Assembly: GCA_016720065.1 (NCBI GenBank)
Contig: JADJXY010000002.1
Location: 2,989,001 to 3,053,000 of the forward strand
Direction of reading: 5' to 3'
Source: Betaproteobacteria bacterium
GTDB taxonomy: Bacteria; Pseudomonadota; Gammaproteobacteria; Burkholderiales; Rhodocyclaceae
DNA: 64,000 nucleotides
The notes under the pieces were generated by a model. That model was not told where the DNA came from and made no database searches. It worked only from the letters and a program-made list of their open reading frames with translations. The position numbers and the translations under genes were made by a program. This document shows positions 49,472 through 58,453 of the stretch, one piece after another; the first letter of the stretch is position 1, and each line of letters begins with the position of its first letter.

Positions 49472-49726
49472 ATGAGCGAAATTGGCCTTGCGATCCGCGC
49501 CGCCCGACGGGAACGCAGGCTCACCCAGGCGCAACTCGGCACGCTCCTGGGGATGAGTCGGGCGACCCTTTCCGGTATCGAAACCGGCAAGGTGGCCGAA
49601 GTGGGTGTGCGCAAGCTGATGGCCCTGTGTGGGGCGCTGGGGCTCGATTTGTCCGTCGGCCCCCGGCGGCCCTACCCGACCCTGCAGGACTTGAGGCGAG
49701 AAGCCCATGAACAGAAACGGGGTTGA
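49472..49726 (+). CDS. HipB-like XRE antitoxin
   Basis: An 84-residue helix-turn-helix protein: IGLAIRAARRERRLTQAQLG, then TLLGMSRATLSGIETGKVAE. It should bind the operator upstream and neutralise the HipA-like kinase. The start is taken as the ATG at 49472; ATGs at 49466 and 49442 are also in frame, and the direct repeat overlaps this region. It overlaps the following gene by 20 bases, typical of toxin-antitoxin operons. Confidence 0.87.
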   Translation: MSEIGLAIRAARRERRLTQAQLGTLLGMSRATLSGIETGKVAEVGVRKLMALCGALGLDLSVGPRRPYPTLQDLRREAHEQKRG

Positions 49727-50921
49727 GGTCTACGTCGACGGGGTGCGCGCCGGAACGCTCTCGCGCAGCGATCTCGAGCCGGATACCTTTTTGTTCGGCT
49801 ACGCCGCCGGCTGCGAGGACTGCCACGCGGTGTCGCTGACCATGCCTGTCGTCGCGGACCAGGTCGACTCGATGGGTTTTCTTCATCCCATTTTTGAAAT
49901 GAATTTGCCGGAGGGCATGCTGCGGCAGCGCCTGGAACTGATGTTCGCCAAGGTGCTGCGCGATTTCGACGCCCTCACCCTCCTCGACATCGTGGGCCGC
50001 TCCCAGGTCGGCCGCCTGCGCTATGCCTCCCAGGGCAAGCCCCTCGACGACGTGCCAGCCGAGAATGTCGGTCACCTGCTCGCCTACCGCGGCACGGAAG
50101 ACCTCTTTTCCGACCTGCTCGACCGCTACGCCCGCCATTCGGGAATTTCCGGCCTGCAGCCCAAGGTCCTGGTGCGGGATGAAGCGGCGTCGATCGACCG
50201 CATCACCGATAGGGGGGCCACCCACATCGTCAAGAGTTTCAACCCCGGGGAGTTCCCCGAACTGGCCGCCAACGAGTTCTTTTCCATGCAGGCGGCGCGC
50301 CACGCCGGGCTGCCGACGGCCCGGGTCCAGTTGGCGGAAAGTCGCGCCCTGCTGGTGGTCGAGCGCTTCGACCGCACTGCCGCAGGGTCTTACCTGGGAT
50401 TCGAAGATTTCTGCGTCCTGAGCGGTCTCCGGGCCAGCGGGCGCTATTCCGGTTCCTACGAAACCCTGGCCAGAAGAGTCGCCACTTTCGTGTCGCCGCA
50501 ACATCACCCCGCCGCCCTGCGCCAACTCTTCGGGACCGTGGCGCTGTGCAGCGCCATCGGTAACGGGGATGCCCACCTGAAGAATTTTGCCGTCCTCTAC
50601 GATGCCCCCGGCGTCAACGTCCGCCTGGCGCCCGTGTACGACATGCTGTCCACCCGTCCGTATCTGCCCCGGGATGGGCTGGCCCTGGAACTGGACGGAT
50701 CCAAGGCCTTCCCCTCGCGTCGGCAACTCATGGGCTTTGCCCGCCAGTCCTGCGGTCTCGCCAAGCCCGTGGCGGAAGGCATTCTCGCCCGGGTCGGCCA
50801 GGGCGTGCTGGCAGCGCTGGCGGAAATGCAGGGCTACGCCGTGCAGCACCCGGATTTCGCCAAGAGCGCCGATCGCCTATCCCAGGTGTTTCGCGAAGGA
50901 TTGGCTCGGCTCGGCCTTTGA
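49707..50921 (+). CDS. HipA-like serine/threonine kinase toxin
   Basis: A 404-residue HipA-family kinase. The N-terminal subdomain starts NGVEVYVDGVRAGTLSRSDL. Then come the phosphate-loop region GISGLQPKVLV, the Lys-containing HIVKSF, the catalytic GNGDAHLKNFAVLYD and the metal-binding PVYDMLST. In E. coli HipA phosphorylates glutamyl-tRNA synthetase and induces dormancy. This protein is a little shorter than E. coli HipA (440) and looks complete, with all catalytic residues. It is a chromosomal core pair rather than part of the island. Confidence 0.88.
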   Translation: MNRNGVEVYVDGVRAGTLSRSDLEPDTFLFGYAAGCEDCHAVSLTMPVVADQVDSMGFLHPIFEMNLPEGMLRQRLELMFAKVLRDFDALTLLDIVGRSQVGRLRYASQGKPLDDVPAENVGHLLAYRGTEDLFSDLLDRYARHSGISGLQPKVLVRDEAASIDRITDRGATHIVKSFNPGEFPELAANEFFSMQAARHAGLPTARVQLAESRALLVVERFDRTAAGSYLGFEDFCVLSGLRASGRYSGSYETLARRVATFVSPQHHPAALRQLFGTVALCSAIGNGDAHLKNFAVLYDAPGVNVRLAPVYDMLSTRPYLPRDGLALELDGSKAFPSRRQLMGFARQSCGLAKPVAEGILARVGQGVLAALAEMQGYAVQHPDFAKSADRLSQVFREGLARLGL

Positions 50922-50975
50922 CCCCTTGGCCGGGCGCGCGACATGCCGTTCGAGCGGGAAGTGTCGGCCGTCCGA

Positions 50976-52424
50976 TCAGTCCGCCTCCAGGAGCGGCGGG
51001 ATTTCACCCGACTGGCGCTGGGACACCCACAGCAGCAGGGCGTCGATGGCCGGGCCGCCGGCCTGGGCGCGGGGGTGGTTGATGAAGAAGGTGACGGCGT
51101 AACGCCGACCCTGGCTGTCCAGGGCGTAGCCGGCGGCGGTCTTGACGCCGTCCAGGGTGCCGGTCTTGATGTGGGCGCGGCCGCTGGCGGCGGATTCCTT
51201 GAGCCGCTTCTTCATGGTGCCGTCGATACCGACGATGGGCAGGGACGACACCAGTTCCGGCATCACCGGGCTCTTCCAGGCGTCCTGCAGAAGGCGGTCC
51301 AGGCTCTCGGCGCTGATGCGCTCCTGGCGGGAGAGGCCGGAACCGTTTTCCATCACCAGCTCCGGGAATTTCAGGTTGCGACCGGCGAGCCATTCGCCCA
51401 CCCGGCGGCGCGCCCGCTCCGGGGTCGCCGGGCCGCTCTCGTTGCCCAGGCTGAGGAAAAGCTGGCGCGCCATGACGTTGTTGGAGTACTTGTTGATGTC
51501 CCGCACCACGTCGGCCAGGGGGGGCGACTCCTGGACTGCGGCCAGACGGGCGTTGGCGGGAAGGCTCCCGGAGCGCACCTTGCCCCCCAGGCTGCCGCCC
51601 AGTTCCTTCCACAGGGCGCGGAAAAGGCCGTCGACCTGGGCATTGGCTTCCAGGGGAGCCAGGTTCAGCGTCTTCTCGCCGCACAGTAGACTGTAGCTGC
51701 CGGTGAATTCCAGCCGCTGGCCACCGTTCTCCGGGATCAGCCGGGTGGCGAGGGCGTCCTTCCAGTCGCTGCTGCAATCGCCCTTGGCGACCTGCACGCG
51801 GTTGTCGATGGTCAGCCCCTCGGCCGGGGTTTCGGCCAGGACGCGCACCTGTCGCCCGTCGCTGCTCAGGGTGAAGCGCAGGGCGCGGAAATTGACCAGA
51901 AGGGCGTCCGGGCCGATGTTGTAGGGGCGCATGGGTTTGTCGTCGAAGGCGCCGGGATCGACTGCCGGGACGTCGAAAGCGCTGCGGTCGAGCACCAGGT
52001 CGCCGACGATGTGCTGCACGCCGCGCACGCGCAACTGGCGCAGCAGGGCCCAGAAGTGTTCCAGGGCGAACTTGGGGTCACCCCCGCCCTTCAGGGTGAG
52101 GTTCCCGCCCAGTTTGCCGTCCACCGGGTCGGCTTCGGTGTAGGCGCCGGTCTTCCAGGTCCAGGCTGGCCCCAGGAGGTCGAGGGCGGCGTAGGTGGTG
52201 ACCAGTTTCATGACCGAGGCGGGATTCATGGCCTGGCGGGCGTTGTGGGACACCAGGGTGAAGCGGGAATCCACCGGATGGACGACCACGGCCACGCTGG
52301 CGGCGGGAATCTGGGCCGCCTTGAGGGCGGCGAGCACGGGGGCCGGCAGACCTTCGGCGGCCCGGCCGGGCACGGGGAGGGCCAGGGCCAGGGCGATGGC
52401 GCCCAGAGAGAGCCTGCGCATCAT
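50976..52424 (-). CDS. dacB: D-alanyl-D-alanine carboxypeptidase / endopeptidase PBP4
   Basis: A 482-residue class C penicillin-binding protein with a signal peptide (ending GRAAEG, about residue 22). The catalytic motifs are SVMK (SxxK) in MNPASVMKLVTTYAALDLLG, SNN in NKYSNNVMARQL and KTG in HIKTGTLDGVKTAAGYAL. It trims peptidoglycan cross-links in the periplasm. The start is one of two adjacent ATGs at 52424 and 52421; it overlaps the stop of the flavin-enzyme gene. Confidence 0.93.
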   Translation of the reverse strand: MMRRLSLGAIALALALPVPGRAAEGLPAPVLAALKAAQIPAASVAVVVHPVDSRFTLVSHNARQAMNPASVMKLVTTYAALDLLGPAWTWKTGAYTEADPVDGKLGGNLTLKGGGDPKFALEHFWALLRQLRVRGVQHIVGDLVLDRSAFDVPAVDPGAFDDKPMRPYNIGPDALLVNFRALRFTLSSDGRQVRVLAETPAEGLTIDNRVQVAKGDCSSDWKDALATRLIPENGGQRLEFTGSYSLLCGEKTLNLAPLEANAQVDGLFRALWKELGGSLGGKVRSGSLPANARLAAVQESPPLADVVRDINKYSNNVMARQLFLSLGNESGPATPERARRRVGEWLAGRNLKFPELVMENGSGLSRQERISAESLDRLLQDAWKSPVMPELVSSLPIVGIDGTMKKRLKESAASGRAHIKTGTLDGVKTAAGYALDSQGRRYAVTFFINHPRAQAGGPAIDALLLWVSQRQSGEIPPLLEAD

Positions 52425-53515
52425 GCCAGCGCCGGATAGTCGATGTAGCCCCTCTCTCCGCCCTGGTAGAAGGTCTCCGGGTCCGCCGCCGCCCAGGAGG
52501 CCTCCCGGGCGACGCGGGTTTCCAGGTCCGGGTTGGCGATCCAGGCCTTGCCGTAGGCCACTGCGGCGCAACGGCCGGCGGCGACCCAGGCTTCGCCCCG
52601 AGCCCGGTCGAAGCCGCCGTTGCTGACGATGGGCATGGTGGCGAATTCCCGGAAATGGCCCGCCACATCAGCCAGGCCGCCCGCCACGCCGTCGAGCTGG
52701 CCGGGCATGAAGGGTTCGGTCAGGTGCAGATAGGCCAGACCGTAGGCGTTGGCCCGGCTCACGATGGACTCCCACATCGGCACCGTATCGGCGGTGACGC
52801 TCATGCCGTGGATGCCGTTCAGCATGGGATTGAGGCGGAAGCCGACCCGGTCGAAGGGCAGTGCCCGGCCCACCGCGTCCAGGACTTCGAAGAAAATGCG
52901 CGCCCGGTTGGCGAAAAAGCCGCCATAGGCGTCGCTCCGGGTATTGGAGCAGGCAGCGAAGAACTGGTGGAAGAGGTAGCCGTTGGAAGCATGGATCTCG
53001 ACCCCGTCGAACCCCGCCGCCACGGCGTTGGCGGCGGCCCGGCCGAAGTCGGCGACGATGGCGGCGATATCGCCGACGCTCAGTTCCCGCGGCGTGACGG
53101 TATCGCGCAGGCCCGTGGGCGAAAACATCTTGATGCGGGGGTCGATGGGCGAAGGGGCGGGCGGCGCCTCACCGCCGTGGAAGTCAGGCAGCGACAGGCG
53201 CCCGCAATGCCACAACTGGCAGACGATGAGGCCGCCTTCGGCGTGAACCGCGTCGGTCACCCGCTTCCAGCCCGCGACCTGGGCGTCGGACCAGAGGCCC
53301 GGCGTGTATGGGTAGCCTCGACCCTGGGGCGAAACGATGGTGCCCTCGGAGACGATCAGCCCGGCCCCGGCCCGCTGGGCGTAGTAGCGGGCCATGAGTT
53401 CGGTCGGAGCGAATTCCGCATTGTCGGCGCGGCAGCGGGTCAGGGGTGCCATGACCAGGCGATTGCGGAGTTCCAGGGCGCCGAGGCGCACCGGGGAGAG
53501 CAGGGGGGAGTTCAT
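52421..53515 (-). CDS. Old Yellow Enzyme family ene-reductase (NemA-like)
   Basis: A 364-residue FMN beta/alpha-barrel. It begins MNSPLLSPVRLGALELRNRL, has APLTRCRAD at the flavin site, the QLWHCGR stretch, the substrate-binding EIHASNGYLFHQFF and NTRSDAYGG, and the C-terminal GGF/AYGKAWIANPDL phosphate-binding part. The family reduces activated alkenes, nitro-esters or N-ethylmaleimide with NADPH. The ATG at 53515 is preferred over an upstream in-frame Met. It is divergent from the sirtuin gene, sharing a 58-base promoter gap. Confidence 0.92.
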   Translation of the reverse strand: MNSPLLSPVRLGALELRNRLVMAPLTRCRADNAEFAPTELMARYYAQRAGAGLIVSEGTIVSPQGRGYPYTPGLWSDAQVAGWKRVTDAVHAEGGLIVCQLWHCGRLSLPDFHGGEAPPAPSPIDPRIKMFSPTGLRDTVTPRELSVGDIAAIVADFGRAAANAVAAGFDGVEIHASNGYLFHQFFAACSNTRSDAYGGFFANRARIFFEVLDAVGRALPFDRVGFRLNPMLNGIHGMSVTADTVPMWESIVSRANAYGLAYLHLTEPFMPGQLDGVAGGLADVAGHFREFATMPIVSNGGFDRARGEAWVAAGRCAAVAYGKAWIANPDLETRVAREASWAAADPETFYQGGERGYIDYPALA

Positions 53516-53573
53516 TGTGGGGCGGGCTTCACGGGGCTGATAATGCGGGCATTCTACGGAAAGGGACGCCCCC

Positions 53574-54386
53574 ATGGATACCGCCGCCGTCGCCCGCGCC
53601 GCCCGCCTGATCGGCAATGCCGAGGCGCTCCTGGTTACCGCCGGGGCGGGCCTGGGGGTCGATTCCGGCCTGCCCGACTTTCGCGGCCGGGAGGGCTTCT
53701 GGCGGGCCTATCCCGCCCTGGGCCGGGCGCGCATCGCCTTCGAGGAGGCTGCCTGCCCCGCCACGTTCCACCGCGACCCGCATCTCGCCTGGGGGTTCTA
53801 CGGCCACCGCCTGGCGCTCTATCGGCGCACCGTGCCCCACGCCGGCTTCGCCCTCCTGCGGCGCTGGGGCGAGAGCCGGCCCGGGGGGCTCTTCGTCCTG
53901 ACCAGCAACGTCGATGGCCAGTTCGCCCAAGCGGGCTTCGCGGCGCGGGAAGTGTGCGAAATCCATGGATCCATCCACCATCTGCAATGCCTGGAACCCT
54001 GCTGTGAGCGCATCTGGTCGGCTGACGCGCTGGACCCGCGGGTGGATGAGGCCGCATGCCGCTGGCTGGGGGAACTGCCCCGCTGCCCCCATTGCGGCAG
54101 CCTGGCGCGGCCCAACATCCTCATGTTCGGCGATGGCGCCTGGATCGCCGCACGCACCCGGCAGCAGCAGGCGGAACTGGACGCCTGGCGCCGCCAGGCC
54201 GGACGCATCGTCGTCCTGGAAATCGGCGCCGGTACACACGTCCCCACCGTGAGGCTTCTGGGCGAAAGCCTGGGGCTGCCACTCATCCGCATCAACCCCG
54301 GCGAGGCCGACATGGGAAGCGTCCCGGGGGTGGGCATCGCCGCCGGGGCGCTGGAGGCGCTCGAAGCCCTGAACGCCGCGCTCTGA
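53574..54386 (+). CDS. SIR2-family NAD-dependent protein deacetylase
   Basis: A 270-residue sirtuin. NAD-binding GAGLGVDSGLPDFRG is at residues 24-38, TSNVDGQF and the catalytic-His-containing EIHGSIHHLQC lie near residue 125, zinc ligands include CxxC in CPHCG, and the adenine end reads EIGAGTHVPTVR. It removes acyl groups from lysines using NAD+. The usual GTNVD is changed to TSNVDGQF, a common bacterial variant. It is divergent from the flavin-enzyme gene. Confidence 0.9.
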   Translation: MDTAAVARAARLIGNAEALLVTAGAGLGVDSGLPDFRGREGFWRAYPALGRARIAFEEAACPATFHRDPHLAWGFYGHRLALYRRTVPHAGFALLRRWGESRPGGLFVLTSNVDGQFAQAGFAAREVCEIHGSIHHLQCLEPCCERIWSADALDPRVDEAACRWLGELPRCPHCGSLARPNILMFGDGAWIAARTRQQQAELDAWRRQAGRIVVLEIGAGTHVPTVRLLGESLGLPLIRINPGEADMGSVPGVGIAAGALEALEALNAAL

Positions 54387-54490
54387 CTGTTGCGCCCACG
54401 CCATGCCGCTGGCCCGATGCGACGGGTGGGCGCTTCTCGTCTTTATCCCGCAGGCGTAACATCGACCCCTTATCTTCCCCGGAATCCCCA

Positions 54491-57400
54491 ATGCTGGCGC
54501 ATCTGCGCAGCCGCCTCTGGCTTCTCATTGCCGTGGCGGTACTTCCCCTGGTCGTCTTCGCCCTGCTCAGCTATCGCGAGCAGCGTACGGCGGCGGTGGC
54601 CGCAGTCGAGGACGACATCCGCCAACTGGTGCGCACGGCCCGGGTGGAGGAAAGCCGCGCCATCGATCATTCGCGGGACATTCTGCGCATCCTGGCCCGT
54701 TCCGAAGATCTGCGCGAGCTGGACCCCGGCCAGTGCCAGGGCATCGCCCGGCGCCTGCTGCAGACCCAATCCGATTACCTCAATTTCGGCGCCGCCTTGC
54801 CCGATGGCACCCTGTTCTGCAGCGGCCTGCCCTTTTCCCCGCCCATGGCGGTAGGCGACCGCAGCTGGTTCCGGGAAGCGGTGAGCCGCCGGGAACTGAG
54901 TCTGGGAGGCTTCATCCAGGGCCGCATTTCGGGTAAGCCTGCCCTGGCCTTCGGCTACCCCCTCGTGGCGGAGGACGGCCGCGTCCGGGCCGTCCTCTTC
55001 GCCAGCCTTTCCTTTGCCTGGCTGGAGCGCATCGCCCGCGCCGTGCAGCCGCCGGAGGGCTGGACCGTACAGATCGCCGATCGCCGCGGCAACGTCCTCG
55101 CCCGCTATCCCGACGGCGCCCGCTGGGTAGGCAAGACCATGCCGGAAGCCCGTCTGGCGGAGCACCTCGCCAAGGCGCCCCTCGAAGGCGTGGTCGAGCT
55201 CCACGGCTGCGACGGCGGCGCCTGCTATTACGGGGTTGCCCCCCTGGCTTCGTCCCGGGACGAGCTTTACCTGGTGGTGGGCGCCGCCCGCAGCGTGGCC
55301 CTGGCCGAGGCCGAGGAACGCCTGCGGACCCACCTGTTGCTCCTGGCCGCCATCGCCCTGGGATCGGCCTTCCTGGCCCGCGGGCTGCTGCAGCGTTCCT
55401 TCCTCGGCTGGGCCGAGCGCCTGACCGCCACCGCGCGGCGCTTCGGCGGCGGCGAGCAGAGCGCCCGCATCGACCACCCCAGCACCATCCTGGAATTGAA
55501 GGAGGTGGACGATACCTTCAACGCCATGGCCGACAGCGTGGTCAGCGCCGAAGCGGTGCTGCGCAAGGCCCAGGAGCGCTACGAGCGTATCGCCGCCACG
55601 GTGCCCGGCGTGCTCTACGAGTACCTGAGCGACCCCGGCGGCGGGGGGCGCTTCACGTACTTCAGCCCGCGCTGTGAAGAGATTTTCGAGTGCTCCGCCG
55701 ACGCCCTGGTCAGCGACCGGGATCTCGCCTGGGGCATGGTGCACCCCGACGACGTGCGCGGCCTGCGGCGGGAAGAGCTCGAAGCCAACCGCCTGGGCCG
55801 CCCCTTCCAGGCCGAAGTCCGCATCATCACCCCCAGCGGCCGCTGCCGCTGGATTCAACTGGCGGCCCGCCGGGGAGGCCACTTCGAGGGCGGCAGCGCC
55901 CTGTGGAGCGGCGTGATCCTCGACGTGAGCGAGCGCCGCAAGGCCGAAGCCACCCTGCGCAAGCTCTACCTCGCGGTGGAGCAAAGCCCCCTCAGCATCG
56001 TCATCACCGACGATCAGGCCAATATCGAATACGTCAATGAAGCCTTCGAGCGGGCTTCCGGCTACAGCGCGGAAAAGGTGCTGGGGCGCAACGCACGCCT
56101 GCAAGCCTCCGGCGCCACGCCCCCGGAAACCTACCGCGACCTGTGGGCCCATCTCCGCGCCGGGCGCATGTGGCAGGGGGAATTCGACAACCGGCGGGCC
56201 GACGGCAGCACCTACGTGGAATTCGTCAAGGTTGCACCGGTGCGCACCCAGGGCGGCCACATCACCCATTTCGTCGCCTTCAAGGAGGACATCACCGAAA
56301 AGAAGCGCATCGGCGCCGAACTGGACATGCACCGCCACCACCTGCAGGAACTCGTCGCCCAGCGCACCCGGGAGCTGGAGGAAGCCAACGCGGTCATCGA
56401 GCGCCGGGCCGAGGAAGTCGCCACCCTCAACGCCGCGCTGCGCGAACGGGCCGAGGAGGCCGAGGCGGCCACCCGGGCCAAGAGTGCCTTCCTGGCCAAT
56501 ATGAGCCATGAAATCCGCACGCCCATGAACGCCATCATGGGCCTCAACCACATGCTCGAACGGGCCCGCCCCACCCCGGAGCAACTGGACAAGATCCGCA
56601 AGATCGGCGCCTCGGCCGACCATCTGCTGGCCATCATCAACGACATCCTCGACCTGTCCAAGATCGAGGCCGGCAAGGTGAGCTTCCAGGCCGAGCCCTT
56701 CGACCTGGCGGCGGTGTTTTCCGACCTCACCCTCTTCGCCACCCAGCGCCTGGTTGAAGGCGGGGTCAGTTTCCGGGCCGACGCCGGCGATGTGCCGCGT
56801 TACCTGGTGGGAGACCGCACCCGCCTGGTCCAGATGCTGCTGAACTACGTCAGCAATGCGATCAAGTTCACCCGCGCGGGGCAGATCGTGCTTTCCGCCA
56901 GCGTGCAGGCCATGCACGATCAAGAGGTGACCGTGCGCTTCGAAGTCGCCGACACCGGCATCGGTCTGTCGGAGGAGCAGTGCGGGCGCATCTTCGAGGC
57001 TTTCGAACAGGCGGACGCCTCCACTACCCGCGTGTATGGCGGCACCGGCCTGGGCCTCACCATCAACCGCCATCTGGCCGCCCTGATGGGCGGCGAGGTC
57101 GGTGCCCGGGGGCGCCTGGGGGAAGGCAGTGTCTTCTGGGCCACCGCGGGATTCGGCAAGTCCACCGCCAGCGCCATCAAGGAAAGGCAGGTGGCGGTGG
57201 GCGCCGAAGAGCGCCTGCGGCGCTGCCATGCCGGGGACCGCATCCTGCTCGTCGAGGACAACCCCATCAACCAGGAAGTCGCCCGGGATCTCCTCATGGA
57301 CGTGGGCCTGGCCGTAGACCTGGCCGCCAACGGGCGCGACGCCGTGGCCAAGGCGTCCGCCGGTCCCTACGACCTGGTCCTCATGGACATCCAGATGCCG

Positions 57401-57610
57401 CTCATGGACGGCATCGAGGCCGCCCGCGCCATCCGCGCCCTGGTCGGCTGGCAGACCGTCCCCATCCTGGCCATGACCGCCAACGCCTTCGACGAGGACC
57501 GGGACCGCTGCCTCGCCGCCGGCATGAACGATCACGTCGCCAAGCCGGTGGACCCGGACCTGCTCTACCAGACCCTGCTCTACTGGCTGCCCGCGCGGGG
57601 CGAGGCTTAG
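54491..57610 (+). CDS. Hybrid sensor histidine kinase with Cache, HAMP, two PAS and REC domains
   Basis: A 1039-residue membrane kinase. A transmembrane segment (residues 9-27) is followed by a periplasmic Cache-type sensor to about residue 280, then a second transmembrane segment and HAMP-like region (WAERLTATARRFGG). Two PAS domains (about 370-490 and 495-620) and a coiled coil come next. The HisKA box NMSHEIRTPMNAIMG has its phosphorylated His at 673. HATPase boxes NAIKFT, DTGIGL and GTGLGL follow. A C-terminal receiver (ILLVEDNPINQEV, phosphoacceptor in LVLMDIQMPLMDG) starts near 916. The ligand is unknown. The ATG at 54491 is preceded by a weak GGAA. A much longer open frame on the other strand is a shadow. 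Confidence 0.93.
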   Translation: MLAHLRSRLWLLIAVAVLPLVVFALLSYREQRTAAVAAVEDDIRQLVRTARVEESRAIDHSRDILRILARSEDLRELDPGQCQGIARRLLQTQSDYLNFGAALPDGTLFCSGLPFSPPMAVGDRSWFREAVSRRELSLGGFIQGRISGKPALAFGYPLVAEDGRVRAVLFASLSFAWLERIARAVQPPEGWTVQIADRRGNVLARYPDGARWVGKTMPEARLAEHLAKAPLEGVVELHGCDGGACYYGVAPLASSRDELYLVVGAARSVALAEAEERLRTHLLLLAAIALGSAFLARGLLQRSFLGWAERLTATARRFGGGEQSARIDHPSTILELKEVDDTFNAMADSVVSAEAVLRKAQERYERIAATVPGVLYEYLSDPGGGGRFTYFSPRCEEIFECSADALVSDRDLAWGMVHPDDVRGLRREELEANRLGRPFQAEVRIITPSGRCRWIQLAARRGGHFEGGSALWSGVILDVSERRKAEATLRKLYLAVEQSPLSIVITDDQANIEYVNEAFERASGYSAEKVLGRNARLQASGATPPETYRDLWAHLRAGRMWQGEFDNRRADGSTYVEFVKVAPVRTQGGHITHFVAFKEDITEKKRIGAELDMHRHHLQELVAQRTRELEEANAVIERRAEEVATLNAALRERAEEAEAATRAKSAFLANMSHEIRTPMNAIMGLNHMLERARPTPEQLDKIRKIGASADHLLAIINDILDLSKIEAGKVSFQAEPFDLAAVFSDLTLFATQRLVEGGVSFRADAGDVPRYLVGDRTRLVQMLLNYVSNAIKFTRAGQIVLSASVQAMHDQEVTVRFEVADTGIGLSEEQCGRIFEAFEQADASTTRVYGGTGLGLTINRHLAALMGGEVGARGRLGEGSVFWATAGFGKSTASAIKERQVAVGAEERLRRCHAGDRILLVEDNPINQEVARDLLMDVGLAVDLAANGRDAVAKASAGPYDLVLMDIQMPLMDGIEAARAIRALVGWQTVPILAMTANAFDEDRDRCLAAGMNDHVAKPVDPDLLYQTLLYWLPARGEA

Positions 57611-57611
57611 A

Positions 57612-57765
57612 CCCTGGTCGTCAAAGGGCCTGCGTCGCCCCCGGGGCGCGTATTGGTGCCCGGATGGCGCAACGCCGCGCCCGAGCGCTGCTTGTGCTGG
57701 GCGCCTTGACCGTTCACCTCTGGACTCGTCCCTGGGGGCCGCGCGAAAAATTCTCAGGCCCTGAG
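57612..57765. repeat. Degenerate copy F of the intergenic repeat
   Basis: The right end GCGCGAAAAATTCTCAGGCC followed by CTGAGC closely matches the right arms of copies A to E, and a GCGCCCGAGCG block lies in the middle. The left arm is too changed to pair well. It fills the gap between the hybrid kinase and the small kinase. Confidence 0.45.
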
Positions 57766-57838
57766 CGCTTTCCCGTCGCGCGGGACTCGGAGTATTCTCC
57801 CCCGCGGGGCGCAAGACCCCGGGGGAGGAGAGGAGACC

Positions 57839-58453
57839 ATGCACCGACTGTTGGACATCCTGGCGTCTGGCGTCCATGACGCCAAGAACCAGTTGTTTGC
57901 CGCCGAATCGATGATCGCCACGGCGGAAAAGGCCCACGGCGTCGATCTGGGTGAAGCGCGCTACGCCATCGAGGCTGCCGCGGGCCGCCTGTCGCGCACC
58001 CTGACCACCTACCGCCTGCTGCGCCACGGCGCCAGTCTGGCCGTCGTGCCCACCGTGGTGGCGGATCTGTGCGAGGAAGTCCTGCTCGCCCAGGCCAAGC
58101 AACTGGAGCGGGCTGGCGTCCGCCTCGGCCTTGCCTGTTCCGTGCTCGACGAATGGCCCCTGGACCGCGATCTGGTGGGTGACATCCTCAATAACGCGGT
58201 GCAGAACGCCGGCCGCCACGCCCGCTCGCGGGTGGAGTTGAGCGCGGTGCTGGAAGGGGGCGATCTGGTCCTGCGCGTCGAGGATGACGGCCCCGGATTT
58301 GCCGATCCTTCCACCGCCGCGGCGGGGGGTACCGGGCTCCTGGTGGGCGAACGCCTGGCTGCCCTGCACGTGCGGCGGGGCCGCAGCGGGGCACTCCTCC
58401 TTTGCAACGGCGGCCGCCTGGGCGGAGCCGTGTTCGAGCTGCGCCTGCCCTGA
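57839..58453 (+). CDS. Small soluble histidine kinase
   Basis: A 204-residue protein containing only a dimerisation helix with a likely phospho-His (HDAKNQL near residue 13) and a HATPase domain (N-box NNAVQNAGRHA, G-box EDDGPGF, then GGTGLLVGERL). It has no sensor or membrane segment, so it must receive input through other proteins. It overlaps the REC-TPR gene by one base and probably phosphorylates it. The ATG at 57839 follows GGAGAGGAG. Confidence 0.85.
   Translation: MHRLLDILASGVHDAKNQLFAAESMIATAEKAHGVDLGEARYAIEAAAGRLSRTLTTYRLLRHGASLAVVPTVVADLCEEVLLAQAKQLERAGVRLGLACSVLDEWPLDRDLVGDILNNAVQNAGRHARSRVELSAVLEGGDLVLRVEDDGPGFADPSTAAAGGTGLLVGERLAALHVRRGRSGALLLCNGGRLGGAVFELRLP

Noticed and set aside
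54470..58369. A 1299-codon open frame opposite the hybrid kinase
   Set aside because: High GC makes long antisense frames common. This one has no recognisable domain, and the forward frame shows a full set of kinase motifs in order.
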